A stretch of DNA of 41,636 nt. It comes from Intoshia linei (taxonomy: Eukaryota; Orthonectida; Rhopaluridae). Each line of letters begins with the position of its first letter. Position 1 is the stretch's first letter. The stretch spans positions 1 through 41,636 of the forward strand of contig LWCA01000193.1 of the NCBI GenBank assembly GCA_001642005.1, written 5' to 3'. Below, in pieces: positions 11,248 to 23,710 of this stretch. The position numbers and the translations under genes are program-made. A model generated the notes under the pieces. It saw only the letters and a program-made list of their open reading frames with translations. It did not search any database and was not told where the DNA came from.

Positions 11248-12651
11248 ATGGTGAAAGAAACAAAATTATACGACCTTTTGGATATCCAACCGTCTGCCAC
11301 AGTGCAGCAAATCAAAACTGCGTACCGAAAAATGGCATTAAAATATCACCCTGATAAAAATTCGGCTGGAGCTGAAAAAGTAATTTTACACTTTTATTTA
11401 ATTCAATCTTGACAGTTTAAAGAAATTACTGAAGCTTATGATATACTTTTGGATCCAAAAAAGAGAGATTTGTACAATAAACACGGAATGAAGGGTATGC
11501 GTGCAGATGGTCAAATGGGTGCCGGGCATAATGACATATTTGATATGTTTTTTGGCGGCGGCGGCAGTAAAAGTGCCCGCAGTGAAAGAGGTGCTGACAT
11601 GCAACATAAAATCAATGTTAGTCTAAAAGAGTTATATTGTGGTTGCAAAAGAAGTATGTTGATTAAACGTAAAGAAAAATGTCCGTGTTGTGATGGTAAA
11701 TTTATAATTAAAATTCAACTATTTATTTTAGGAAAGGGTGGAAAAGACGGAGCAAATGTTTCATGTGGATTTTGTAAGGGTCAAGGTGTTCAAATCAAAA
11801 TTCATCAAATGATGCCTGGCATGGTACAGCAAGTACAAACGGTATGCTCACATTGTAAGGGTAAAGGTCTTCGTATGAGACCTGAAGATTGTTGCAAACG
11901 TTGTAAAGGTGAACAATACGTTATTGGAGAAAAAAATTTGACTGTTAATGTTAACCCTGGTATGAAGAACGAGGAACGAATCGAATTTAACGGTGAAGCT
12001 GACTGGACGCCCGGAGTCGCTAAACCTGGAAATGTTTATATTTTCCTCATTCAACAAGAAGATCCCAATTTTAAAAGAGAAAAAGACAATTTACTTATGG
12101 AAATGGACATTTCATTAACTGAAGCATTGACTGGCTTTACAAGATATGTGACTACTTATGATGATCGTGTTTTGAAAATTGAACCACCAGTCAATGGTAT
12201 TATTATCAATGGTTTTATTGTATATTAATCAAACATAGCTCAATATTATTTTATAAACTGAATTTATTTAAAGTTCAAAGAGTTTATTTCTTACTATGTA
12301 ATTAATATTTTAGATCCTCTTATTAAACCTGGTGACATTCTTATGATTTCCAATGAAGGGATGCCTAGATATGGATCTATTTCGATTCGTGGCTATCTAA
12401 AAATTCAGTTCAATGTCATGTTTCCGGATCATTCATGGGTTTCTTCATTGACTGACCAAAAAATGTCTGTACTAAAAACGATTTTACCACAAGTTTCTCA
12501 ACCACCAGAAAACCCATCTGCTAAGGAGTGTTTCCTGAAGCGAAGCGAAGGAAGCAATGGCGGAGTTCGAACCTACTATGACGAAGAGGACGAAGATGAA
12601 ACTCACAATAATGACCAACATGGTCAACGCGTACAATGCGCTAGCCAATAA
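11248..12651 (+). CDS. DNAJA2: DnaJ/Hsp40 co-chaperone, type A (DNAJA1/2-like)
   Basis: A type I J-protein that stimulates Hsp70 ATPase and delivers clients in the cytosol. Exons: 11248-11379, 11416-11695, 11732-12196, 12314-12651; 404 residues. In order: J domain with HPD at residues 34-36, a Gly-rich GGGGS stretch, the four-part zinc region ([32 protein letters not shown]), the substrate-binding domains, and an acidic DEEDEDE tail. The C-terminus VQCASQ is a CaaX-type farnesylation signal, like the family's VQCQTS/VQCAHQ. The 36 bp intron at 11696-11731 is a multiple of three with no stop, so retention would only insert 12 residues in the first zinc motif. DNAJA1 versus DNAJA2 is not certain. 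Confidence 0.95.
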
Positions 12652-12713
12652 TTTGTACATTAACCATTTGTAATTTTACCATGAAAAATGATAAATGTTT
12701 ACATGAATGTTTA

Positions 12714-14337
12714 TTAGATTAAATTTATTCGCTGTTCTCTCATTTTCCAATATTCTTCCATGTATTTTGTTATTTCCGTCTTTTTCTTTACGTGGTGAAA
12801 ACGCACGTCTCCTTTTTTATTGTTAGCATTCTCCTATAAAATTGTAGTTAGAATCTATACATGTAGTTATGTGGCATAAAAATATGCGTCTTTGTTATGA
12901 TCGTATCACTTAGTACTATTATTTTAAGTGCATGAGTTAGCAAGAAAACGGTGGGTCATATTATGTATCTAGACTGTGGTTCTCGGTTTGGGATACAAAA
13001 CTGTCTGGGTCTGTGAGATTCGAATAACATTTTTATCAACTTTTCAACAATTATTAATATTTATTACATTATTGCCAAATTTTTGGAATTTACCCAAACA
13101 GTGGCGACTCTGGCTAATCCGAGATCACTCAGGCTAAAATTTCAATGACAACCACACATTTTTTTTCAAATTATATTGAAAATAATAATTATCAAAAAAA
13201 AAATTTACAAATAAGAAGTAATTATAAACTAAATCTGAAAATTATAAATAGAAAATGAAGATTGAAGTTTTTTGTAATGATATTTAAAATTGATATAAAT
13301 AATTTCTGATAAAATATTTAAAGTTCTCTGGATCAGTTGTTCCCAAACATATTTTGTGTACCGGCCACTTTTGAATCATATATTTTGTCAACTCCCCCAA
13401 AATATTTGTATCCCTTTTTAAAGATTAAAATTCATTTATAATAACTTACAATGTAAAATAATAAATTAAAAGAATCAGCGTTAAATTTTATAATTTATCA
13501 CCGGTCCCCCGTGAAAAAAGAGTGGCATCCCTGAAATTGAATAAATGTTAATAATTATAATATATCGCTTACTTTGGGAAGATAAACCTTTGCAATATTT
13601 TATTTTTTTATAATTATTTAATATGATACACCAGTTGTAAACCACACGTGAAATGTTTCAACTTACTAATAGATGAGGTATCCAACCAATTTCTTGTGCT
13701 TCTGTTTGGGGTCTAGTATACTTTTTGATGGGCTCCAAACTGGCTCGACACAGCATATTTAAATATTTATCTAAAATAATACATACATTTCAATAATACA
13801 GTTATAAACGACTTTTCCTCAACATTTACCCACACTTCAATAAATTTTTCAATACTTCAAAACTTAATTATGTGAATATTACTTAACTGAAACAATGGTC
13901 TCAAAATTCGACCATTTCATCAATTCTATATTTTGGATATAAGTCGGATTATTTAATGAATGGATGAAAGTTAAATCTGATTTAAATAATAATATTTATT
14001 TTACCATCTTCTTTGTATGACGCATCTGGTAATATATTTGGTTTAGCAGTAATGCCAATATTTCCTAAATAATAAAAACTTTTATGGGCACATATGGAAT
14101 TATACAGTAATAAGTCTAAGTGTATAAGAAAACAACAAGGTACATATGAATCTCGTTGATATTTATTATTAATAAAAATTTTAAATCTAATTTACATTGT
14201 TAATAAAATATTTAATTACGATTTGAAAGTGGATTGATGTTATAAGTTGTATATAAACGATGGTGCTTGTTTTCCTTTTTTATTGTTTCACAAATTATTG
14301 CATTTTGTGCGACTAAATCTGATTTGTTGTTACTCAT
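12714..14337 (-). CDS. CFAP144: Cilia- and flagella-associated protein 144 (FAM183 family)
   Basis: A small microtubule inner protein of axonemal doublets. Exons: 14220-14337, 14005-14064, 13667-13770, 12714-12833; 133 residues, the usual family size. Diagnostic stretches are NAIICETIKKENKHHRLYTT near the N-terminus, then RASLEPIKKYTRPQTEAQEI followed by GW, and KTEITKYMEEYWKMREQ at the C-terminus. Start ATG at 14335-14337. It is tail to tail with the DnaJ gene, 62 bp apart. The last intron (12834-13666) contains a degenerate hAT element at 13334-13533 and another possible remnant near 12975. The protein implies that the organism builds motile axonemes, in insects mainly sperm and sensory cilia. 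Confidence 0.95.
13334..13533. mobile_element. Degenerate hAT-type element in a CFAP144 intron
   Basis: Starts cagttgttcccaaac and ends gtggcatccctg, with caccggtcccccgtgaaa near the right end. That right end resembles 32690-32734. No target duplication is visible. Confidence 0.5.
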
Positions 14338-16391
14338 TTTTGATTTCTGATTTAACTGTTGATATTCACCAAGTAATTTTTATAATATAGGTGGAATGTA
14401 ATTTTACCACGTATATTAATATTAACATTAAGAAAATATTCTCTTAGTTAATTTTAGTTAGTTAGAAATTAGTTGATACATTCACTTTTTTAGAAAGATG
14501 CTTTGTATTTTTCTTTTTTATACTTGCTATTGCACCTTATAAATGTTAAAATGTATGTTACAGAAAATATGGGTTAATTATAGCATCAGAATGCGGTTAT
14601 TTCTCTTGTACGTCAATTATTAATTATATTATCGACTTATTTCGGATAACTGAATCAGTCACCATAAAATTATTATAAGAAAATGTTAAATCTTTTTTTC
14701 TTTCTTTTGCATCATTTGTTTAAAAAATATTCGCAAATTTACCTACAAAAATAAATATTTCTTCCGAGGTTTAATTATCAAAATTTTATATTTTTAGAAA
14801 ATTGTTAATAAAAAGTTTAATTTACCTCCCAAATAGATTTTATTCAAATTAATGTTACTTTTTATTTTTCAAAGCATTTATTAAAAAATTTTGAATGAAT
14901 CTCTAATTTAACGCCTACATTTATTTACTCATAACTATTAACTGCAAATTTTTTACAGTACCATTTTTTAATCTTATACAGTAGAATCTCCATAATCTAA
15001 AGTCCCATTTTGATTCAATACAAGGAATTCTTCAACTACAATGATTATTTACAATTTTTAATTTGACGTTTTTATGACTCTAATAAAAATAAATAAATAT
15101 ACATTTATTCCAAATAACTTTTACCAGCAGCTAAATCATTACATATGGAATATCCAACACCGATACGATTTAATTCTCTATATATAAGCTTAAATGGGCC
15201 TTGTTCAGTTTAAGCCCGTAAAATGAAGTTTAGAAAATGGAAATTTTTTGTCAAATTTGAAAAAAAATTATTTATTTATTATTATGCAGTTGGTACCCCT
15301 AAACTAAAATAAATATAATTTGGTACCCCATAATAATTTATGTTTATTGTAACTATGATACCATATGAATTAAAAAAATCAGATAAAATAAATATGTAGT
15401 TAAACTAAATACTTCATCAAAAATAGATACATAAATGTATTATGAAATTTTAAAAATATTTATAATTTGTGAATCATAGGATGAGACGATTTTAAAAGTT
15501 CCATATTTCTATTACAGTTTTTCGAGTGGTTATATCGCTAATTTCATTTTCAGAAATTGAATCCTTCAAAGTCAAAAACTCCATTTTCCTTTTTTTTAAA
15601 TTCAATCCCGTCCCAGAATTATAAAAAATACATATTCTGATAAAGTTTTAACTTCATATTATGATACTTTTAAATTTCAAAATCTTAGATTTTAACGGCC
15701 AAAACCAGAAATTACCATTTTATGTAAAAATTTATACAACATAAATTCTGAAATAGTTTATAAAATCATAAGCATTATGATAAATGGTTACATCAAAAAA
15801 GATGATTTTCACAATAAAAACCCCACATTACTGTTTTTAAAAAATTAAAACTGCCCTAGAATTTTTTTAAAATTACAGATGATAACTATATTCTGTTAAC
15901 ACACAAAAAATTTTAATGTGACAAAGTGACGCTTTCACGATCAAAAAAGTAGCTAATAATCATTTCGAAACAATATTTGAATACTGATTATGCCACCAAA
16001 ACAAATTAAAGTCTTGATGAAACTAAAGACTAAAATAATTTCTGACCTGTCAAATCATGTTAACTTCTGGAGTAGATACATTAATTATTTCATTTTATAA
16101 TCTCAAAAGTCTTGATTTATGATAGACACAAAAGTTTTGTGGTTGTATTTTATATCTACTCGCCGATTTAAATTTTTTTCACATTACATTATTCCTAGCC
16201 ATTTGGCCCATGTCTCTTTCTTAATTTCAACATAAAATCATAAATTTCTACTACGTTTATCCCTCATAGAATTACATTATATTATAATATTATATAAATT
16301 ATAATTTATTAGATTTATACATATGTATAGCAATTAAAAATCCATTTTTCATTGTTTACGTCTGTCATAACTACTTTCATACATAATCATA
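14338..16391. other. Long AT-rich intergenic region
   Basis: No confident gene. A GC-richer open stretch on the minus strand (about 15128-15206, encoding GPFKLIYRELNRIGVGYSIC) looks coding-like, but no partner exon or clean acceptor was found. Two tggtacccc boxes lie near 15290-15330. About 16270-16325 is almost pure A/T with short palindromes. The promoters of CFAP144 and DRC12 lie at the two ends. Confidence 0.4.
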
Positions 16392-17201
16392 ATGAATAAG
16401 AAAAAGGCAGGTGGAAAAAAGAAAAAGAAAGGTATTATCTATGCTTGACTCCAGTGAAAACAAATTTTTAGACCCGGAAGGTATTGAAGTGTTGCACCGT
16501 CAAACAGTCGACGAATTAAACTTGTTAAAAACAAAATATGGTAATAATAAATATTCCTTATATGAATAATAAATTAGACTACAAAAACCTACAAGTAAAA
16601 TCAGCCGAAATAGCAAGGTCTAAAAGTGCATTTTGCTTAAAAAGAATAAACAAAAAACTAGAAATAAGAGAAGACGATTTTAAGCACATTTTAACAGGTA
16701 ATATTAATTTTCATATTTATAAAATTGAATTGAGTAAATAAATAATTTGAAACAAAAACTAATTTTAGACATGACACGCCAATACAAAACCATGAAAATG
16801 GACCTACAAAGAAAAAACGATCAACTAGCCAAAAATTTATCAACTGTAGAAAAAGAATTGGGTAATTTAAATTTTAATATTCAATTTATCAAAATTTAGA
16901 AGAAAAAAAAAATGAAATTAAAAATTTAAAAATGCAACACCAAAACATTACATTACAAAAAGATGAAAATATCCAAAAATTAAAAATTGAAATAAACCAA
17001 GTGGATATGGGCTTTGGATCAATCATTAGGGTAAAATGTATAATATGAAAATAGCTAAACTCTTAATAGGAATGCTTGGACACTTTAATTTGCAGAGTAA
17101 AAGAGAAAGATGAAGACTGGAGTAAAATTGGAGACAAAATAACGAATGAGAATAAGGAAACTTTATCAAAATTCGGAATAGACTTGAATTTCACTCATTA
17201 A
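16392..17201 (+). CDS. DRC12: Dynein regulatory complex subunit 12 (CCDC153 homologue)
   Basis: Coiled-coil component of the nexin-dynein regulatory complex, which links outer doublets and controls axonemal beating. Exons: 16392-16431, 16472-16540, 16578-16697, 16769-16861, 16900-17030, 17070-17201; 194 residues. It has a Lys-rich N-terminus (MNKKKAGGKKKKK), long helical heptads, the hallmark DMTRQYKTMKMDLQ (family EMTRQYRALQAE) and a C-terminal FGIDLNF (family FGLNPLDI). All five introns are 36-71 bp; four of the six exons end on a phase-1 G. An aataaa poly(A) signal directly follows the stop. Confidence 0.9.
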
Positions 17202-17782
17202 CAATAAAAACACAAATATCACGTGTTTAATGTTACATTTTATTGCAATGTAAAATATAAATAAAAACATGATCTGCATTCTTTTATTCATAATAAATGA
17301 TTCATAGCAGGAATAATCAACTAAAAAATACCAAAAGAACGCACTTGTTGAAGTAATTGTTCAAGCTACTCAAATGACCAAAATAAATATTTTTGAACGT
17401 TGAAAGCATCTGGAGGTAATTAAATCATAAACACGCAACAGAGTTTAAAATTTCCCATTTACGTACAACAGTCTTACCCTACAAACTATTGTATTATATT
17501 GAAAAGAATTCCTAAAATTAAAAATTTAACAACCTACTGACAATGCCATATTTTAAATTTTTTGTCTAGGATTTCATTATATAGTATAAATGACGTTTAT
17601 AGTCTCAATTATAAATTGCGCATTTAATTTAAATCAATATTTTGACTATTTCATATAACAAAATATTTCCAATTTTTTTTAAAAAGTAGAGTATATTTGC
17701 GAAACTAAAGTAATGTTGATACATAGAATTTGTATCACAGTTATCTTTAGTTATCACACGTGTACCGTAAAATATATACAAT
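17202..17782. other. Convergent intergenic spacer, DRC12 / BMS1
   Basis: 3' flanks of two convergent genes. Poly(A)-type aataaa just after 17201. Nothing else is recognised; the short open frames are AT noise. Confidence 0.5.
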
Positions 17783-20700
17783 TTATTCTTTTTTAAATTT
17801 TGATTTGAAATACTGCTTTTTGCGGTTTTTAGCATTGTCTAATCTTTTTAGGGCCATTTTGTCGGCTTCCATTTGAGCTGGGGTTCTGTGAGCAATTTTT
17901 TCTTTGTTGAGTTTGTTTTGGTTAGATTCCAACATTCTCATCATACCGACAAGTCTGTCAATTTTTGTTTTTGGTTTGAAACAAATATTTAATTCTTTAG
18001 GTTTTGATTCCATTCTTCGACGTTTCATGGAATACGGTAGTTGTTTTTCTAGTTTGGATGGTAAAATCACTTTTTTAGGCTTCTTTTCGTTTCTAATAAT
18101 TGGTGTATATTCTGAATCGGGATTCTTTACAATGATTTGACCCATTTCGGCCTTGATATCACGAATTTGTCGTATTCCCAACCATTGGGATCTTTCCATA
18201 GAATTTAAAAGTAAATTTGGTACGATTGTATTAAATTTCGCTATATCTACTCTTATCCAGGTTCTTATAAAAACAATATCACTCATTACCAATTTGTCCT
18301 CAAAGGTAGCTCTAATAACACCGTTTTTGTTCAACACAATTTTTTTCACGCAGCCTCGGATTCCACTAACAGATCGAATGGTAGAACCTTCAAATTTCGC
18401 GGCTTCAGTTTCAGAATTGAACATACCATCAATGAAGGCTGTTTTTTTAAATATTTTACTAGGATGGCCCACTAATTTCAACTTTTTCACTACATTCGGT
18501 AAACTCACGTTTCCCAAAACAACTCCAGTGGCAGCTATACGGAATCTATTCGTTTTCTTATCATCTGACACGGATTGAATACCCACAACACCCATTTCTT
18601 TGTTGATACAATTTGTCCAACAATAACCCATGCAGTGCATATATTGTGGGGTATATTTCAATAATCTATGTCGTCCATTATCATCAGTTGTTGCGTAAAA
18701 TGGAATTGTTTGAACTCGTCTCCAGCCTATACTCAATATTAGCGGATCTCCGTTTTTTAAAGTTTTACCAAACCATCTATGCCGTTTTATGCGGATTTGT
18801 ACATATGAACTATTCATTTCATTAGTCAACAGACAACCCACAATACACGGATAATTAGTATCAAGATTTTTCATAAATTCAATAGGTACATTATCAATTG
18901 TAACTTTTACATAGTCACCCACATTACTACCATCGTAAACATTTTTCTGTTCATTTGCAAATTCAATTTTATCCATTTCTTTTTTATTTTCGATCAATTT
19001 TTTCCAATTTTGATACACTTCATCTGTATTTCCTTTGTCAACCATTTTATTTCTGTCGTATGTTACATTGAACGCCATCTTGCGTTTAATTTTTTTTTTT
19101 ATATTTTTTTCCCTTTCCGTCAAATTTTCATCGTCTTCGCTTTCACTTATTTTATCATCCATTTCCACATCTTTTACTTCATTGTTCTGATTAGTGGAGT
19201 CCTTTTCCAACAACTTATCAGCATCTTCATCTGAATCCCATTCTCCTGTCATGAAACAGTTTCCCAGTTCATTAAAATTAAATCTAGCTTTATAAATTTG
19301 TTCGTATTGAGAAGGGTAATTTATTCTATTAACACTATCACCTGCTGCAAACGGAACCGTTTCCAAAGAACTATACACAAATTCTTCCAATTCTCCATTC
19401 AAATTACTAGAATCCACTTTATCTGTGTTATTATTTTTATGCTCAAATTTGAAATTTTTTTTTTTTATGTCATTGTCGGAATCAGAAATTAAAGCTTCAT
19501 CTGCATCTGATTCTGAGTCGGAATCTTCAAATGCATATTTTTCTTTTTTTTCAGATTCCGATTCAATCTTTACATCATCAAGTGACATTTTTTCATCGCT
19601 TTCACTTTCTATTCCAGATTCAGAAAAATTTTCATCATCGCCAAAAATGTCACATTTTTCTTCAGGCAAAATATCCAATAAGTTTACATTTTGTTCATTG
19701 TTTCCAGATATTTTCTAAAATAAAAAATCAAATTATTATTTTATAATTGCTTCCCAAAGACCCATATCAAGTTCTAAATGAGTTCATTATGACCCATGAG
19801 AGAATTGCATACTTATTAAAAACGATATAATATTTTTAAAATGCTTAAATTCTAGAAATCTCAAATACATCATCGAAAAATTAGGAAAAATTTGTTTCAC
19901 TAAAAAAGAATATCCACCAAATCCAAAAAAATTATATAAATAAAAATGTTTATCGATTCAAAATGTAATTAACCTGTGGGTGCTGTTTTATGAAAATTTG
20001 TTAACAAATTGTAAATAAATTAACAATGTAAATTAAAAATTATGAAAAGTTTATAAAATTACTTCATAATCTCCCATTGGAACATAAACGGCATGGTCAT
20101 CATCAATAGTTACTCCACCAAATCCAGACATCGGAGCATAAATTATACGTTCCTTTTCCATCAAAGTACGACATTTTCGGATAGATGGTGCAGCACATGG
20201 ATCATTTAAATTAGAAATATGAGCAATTTTATAATCACCGCATCCTAAATATATAGATACAAAGTGTTTTAATTTTACTCAAACCCACACGATATAATTT
20301 TAACATTAACATTATCACATGTAAATTCGTGATTCGCAACGTCATCCAGAGTAAAAACATCGAAAAAAGCAGATGTAAAAAATCAAATTCTTAATATAAT
20401 TAAACTGTTACCAAAGTGCTTCAAAGTTCTACCAAACTATGAGCCCTGGGTTCATAGAAAATATATTATTATACAAAACAATTTCTTTCCACTGGGTGCT
20501 AAAAACACAATGTCGATACAGAAAAAAGGTTTTGGCGAGATCCGTTATAAGTAATCAATTGGAAACCTAGCTTTGAAGATATGCAATCACTTTTAGACGC
20601 GTTACCGAGATGCAGTTTTATACTCTTTATTGTACAATACGAATATAAATGAAAATAATAATACCAGGTATATGGATGTCAGTATTTTGTGACATGTGAG

Positions 20701-23520
20701 TTCCTCTAACATACCCATAAACGCAAATTTTTACGGTTCCATCTTCATTTTGTGATTTTTCAAGTTTACAATTTGCATATTCTATTCTAAATAAATCCAA
20801 TGTAATACACTTTTAGTATTATGATAATTAGGACAATTTTATACACCAGAGGTTTACAATGTAAACCAAATTTAGATATTTAGAATATATATTTAAATTT
20901 AGACATTCTCAAAGGGGTCCACAGCAGTTTTTTAAGGTCCATGAAAATTATATACATTTTCAGTAACATAAAGGCTCAGAAATACTAATATAAAACGTGC
21001 AAAGCATGTAAAATTAAATTCTTTGGTATTAAATTAAATTACTTACAAGTGTAAAAACTTCATGGGAAACGTCCATTGTTCTATTTTAAGAGCAGCGGTA
21101 TTATTTAATTATTTTATTAAAATTTATAAGTGAACCAAGTTAAATTTCATATTGAAAATGAAACAAAAAATCAGTCAATATTCATGATTCTATGAAACAT
21201 CAACATAGGGATATAAAATATTAATTCTTCACAGGGAAAATAGATAATATAAACTTTTTATTGACCTGATAAAATATGTAGTAATCAATTAATAATGTAT
21301 TGTAAACAATACCTGAAAAACATGTTCCATTTTGGGAACATTGACGGGTTAAAGGTTAATATTAATAGTTCATCAAGTTTATCATATCGCAATAGAGTAC
21401 TCCATGTCTTTTGACCATCATTAGTTTCACCCAAATGTAATGATTCATTAAAAATTGTCATTATTTTTAATTTTTTTAGGGTCAACAGGTTTTTTGTAAT
21501 ATCATCTTAGAGTCCACAGCGAAAAAAAGTTGATAATTCCTGGTTTACATTGTAATAATTGTACAACCTTATGATAGTAACGGGTCGGATGTTAGATTCT
21601 TATAATTTGGTGGGTCGCACACATTAAAAATTTATTACTGACGGTTAGTATTTAGTAAAATAATAGTGGATTAAAAAAGTAAAATCTATCAATACAAAAA
21701 ATGATGAATGCTAGATGAAATCAGTTCGCTGCCATTCCGGCCGACGGCTGGAAGTTTTCCATCTGTGTTATACACAATCGTAAGCAGAATATAAAAAGTA
21801 AAAAATAAATAATGATTTAAAGTATAACTTAAAACATTCACAGTGTAAGGCAAGGATGGCCAACCTACGGCGCACTAGCAATTTCGATGAATTAAAATTT
21901 GAATTGTGGGATAATTGAAAATAAAATTTTAAATTGTATGTAATATGCATTTTCTTTCAGTAATCCGTGGTAGTGGAAAAATAACCTGAACCATTTCCGA
22001 ATCTACTGGAAAATCCGTTCACATTATATTGGTTAATCTTTAATAAACAAAATAATCCTAATCATTGATTCACCAGAACTTTAATAATTTCTATTCACTT
22101 AATTAATTAATGATTTATGCTCTTAGTGACGCGTTTAAATCCATATGTTTGAAAACTGACAAAAAGACAACCATAAAAGTCTAATATTAATTAAGAACCA
22201 CAACACAGTATATCTGTATATTGTAAAAAAATTAAAATATATTATATATCTATATGTATAAATTCTAATAGTAGCGAGAGTTTCACAAAAAATTTTGGAG
22301 CATGTGAAATCGCATGATTAAAATGTGGCGCATAGTATGTAAAAGGTTGGCCTCCCCTGGTGTAAGGGAATACAGTATTCCTTGATATAAGTCACATTGA
22401 ATTTAATTTAAATTTTAAAATAATTTAGATGTTACAGTAATCGGGTTTAAATTATAGTTTATTTGTTACCCTTTTCTCTTCGATTTCGATGAAAACAATT
22501 TTTTCAAAATATGTTATTAGCAGTCGATAATTGTCATTAGGTAAAGTCAAATAAACTCAATCTTCTCGTAACTGTTATTTCCATAAATCGGTTTCATCAT
22601 TAATTTAAAAAAATTAACTTTAATTGTCCTAATCATTACAAACAATTAATTAAAACAAACCTATCGGCCAACAAATAAGAATGCGACAATTTCCAGGGCA
22701 TTGGTCTTAATTTTAAAGCATGAAAATATCGGGTCATTTTACCAATCTCATTTTTATTGTAATATCCCGTGACATTTCGATCAAAATTGAATAATTTCAT
22801 TCCCTATTTTGAAATATTAACATAACGAATATACATAAACAAAATGCATTTATAAGATTAATTGAAAAATAGGAAATAAGAAAACAACCCATCAAAATTA
22901 TAAATACACTTGTAGAATAAATGTAAATAAAATCATACATCATAAATTTCGGTCCAAAAGCGTTGCTTCATAGTTTTTTTAGTTTTCCTAGCCATGTGTA
23001 TACTATTAAATAAATCAAAATGTGTAAGTACTCCCAATATTCTTGGAAATCCATGAGTTTGACAAATATTTATGATTTCAAAAGATTCCATTTCGAATCC
23101 AATTCTAGCATTTACAACGGTAATAACTAAATCAGCAACTTTAATCAAGTCAATAATTGTACAAATATCATTATTGGATTCCATAAAAGTCAGTCGTTGT
23201 TTTTTCCCCGAAACTACAGTAACGGGTCCTTTAATATTGGTAATTTTTTCATTTGTATAATGTAAAAGTAAACTTTTCAAAAGAGTGGTCTTTCCACATT
23301 TAGAAGGTCCAGCGATTACAATTAATAGTGGAGGTTCTTGTTCAATGTCATGTTTGATTGGAATGTGTTTTCTGCTTTCTTGCATATCCATTGATCTAGC
23401 AATTCTTTTGCTAATTTTATTTACCGAATTAAAGGCATAAGCCTTTGGATTTTTGCCTTTTAAATCACGATTTACATTTTTAGATTTTTTGTTTTTTTGA
23501 AAGGTTTTTTTTTCTTGCAT
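17783..23520 (-). CDS. BMS1: Ribosome biogenesis GTPase BMS1
   Basis: Nucleolar GTPase of the small-subunit processome, needed for early 18S rRNA maturation with RCL1. Exons: 22939-23520, 22661-22803, 20665-20786, 20063-20244, 17783-19714; 986 residues (about 1180-1280 in yeast and human). The P-loop GPSKCGKTT lies at residues 71-79. WTEIYDGMKLFNF, LRPMPWKLSHSYLLADR, VYGYVRGTHM and NEKERLLYAP-type MEKERIIYAPMSGFGG follow in family order. Then come a long acidic Ser/Asp/Glu-rich linker, the EWDSDED motif and the C-terminal AARP2CN/DUF663 region (CLLTNEMNSSYVQIRIKRHR, GWRRVQTIPFY). The tail is Lys-rich. The shorter length comes mainly from the linker. The intron at 20787-22660 carries two transposable elements. 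Confidence 0.95.
20903..21542. mobile_element. Interspersed DNA-transposon-like element, copy A, in a BMS1 intron
   Basis: Closely related to 29427-29903. Shared stretches include gtccacagcagtttttt near the left, acttacaagtgtaaaaa in the middle and gtcattatttttaattttttt near the right. Ends (cattctcaaaggggtccac; gttgataattcctg) look like hAT inverted repeats. The minus strand keeps a 66-codon frame (21285-21485) containing ESLHLGETNDGQKTW, perhaps transposase remnant or chance. Confidence 0.65.
21851..22359. mobile_element. hAT-type element, 509 bp, in a BMS1 intron
   Basis: Ends CAAGGATGGCCAACC and GGTTGGCCTCCCCTG. The flanking repeat gtgtaagg (21843-21850 and 22360-22367) is a perfect 8 bp duplication with TA at its centre. 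Subterminal acggcgcac and tgtggcgcat are inverse to one another. Confidence 0.93.
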
Positions 23521-23710
23521 TTTTAAATTTTAAATATACATGAACGATAATATATTGGTTTCTTAGACATGTGAAATAAACAAAGTTCAAATCAATTATC
23601 AAAACTAAAAATTATATAATTTAAATTAAACTGCTATTGGGGTGGACTCTAATATAATTTTATTTTCCATTTTGTATTGTCAGTGTTATAGTCCACACTA
23701 TTTATTCATT
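23521..23710. promoter_or_regulatory. Divergent promoter region of BMS1 and PHAX
   Basis: Only 190 bp separate the two start codons, so both core promoters must lie here. No clear TATA box is visible. The pairing joins a ribosome assembly gene and an snRNA export gene. Confidence 0.6.

Noticed and set aside
15128-15206. Minus-strand coding-like stretch of about 26 codons
   Set aside because: No acceptor in the right phase and no neighbouring exon; may be a relic or chance.
17904-19746. Several plus-strand frames of 60-141 codons opposite BMS1
   Set aside because: They are antisense shadows of the long BMS1 exon; the serine-rich one mirrors its acidic linker.
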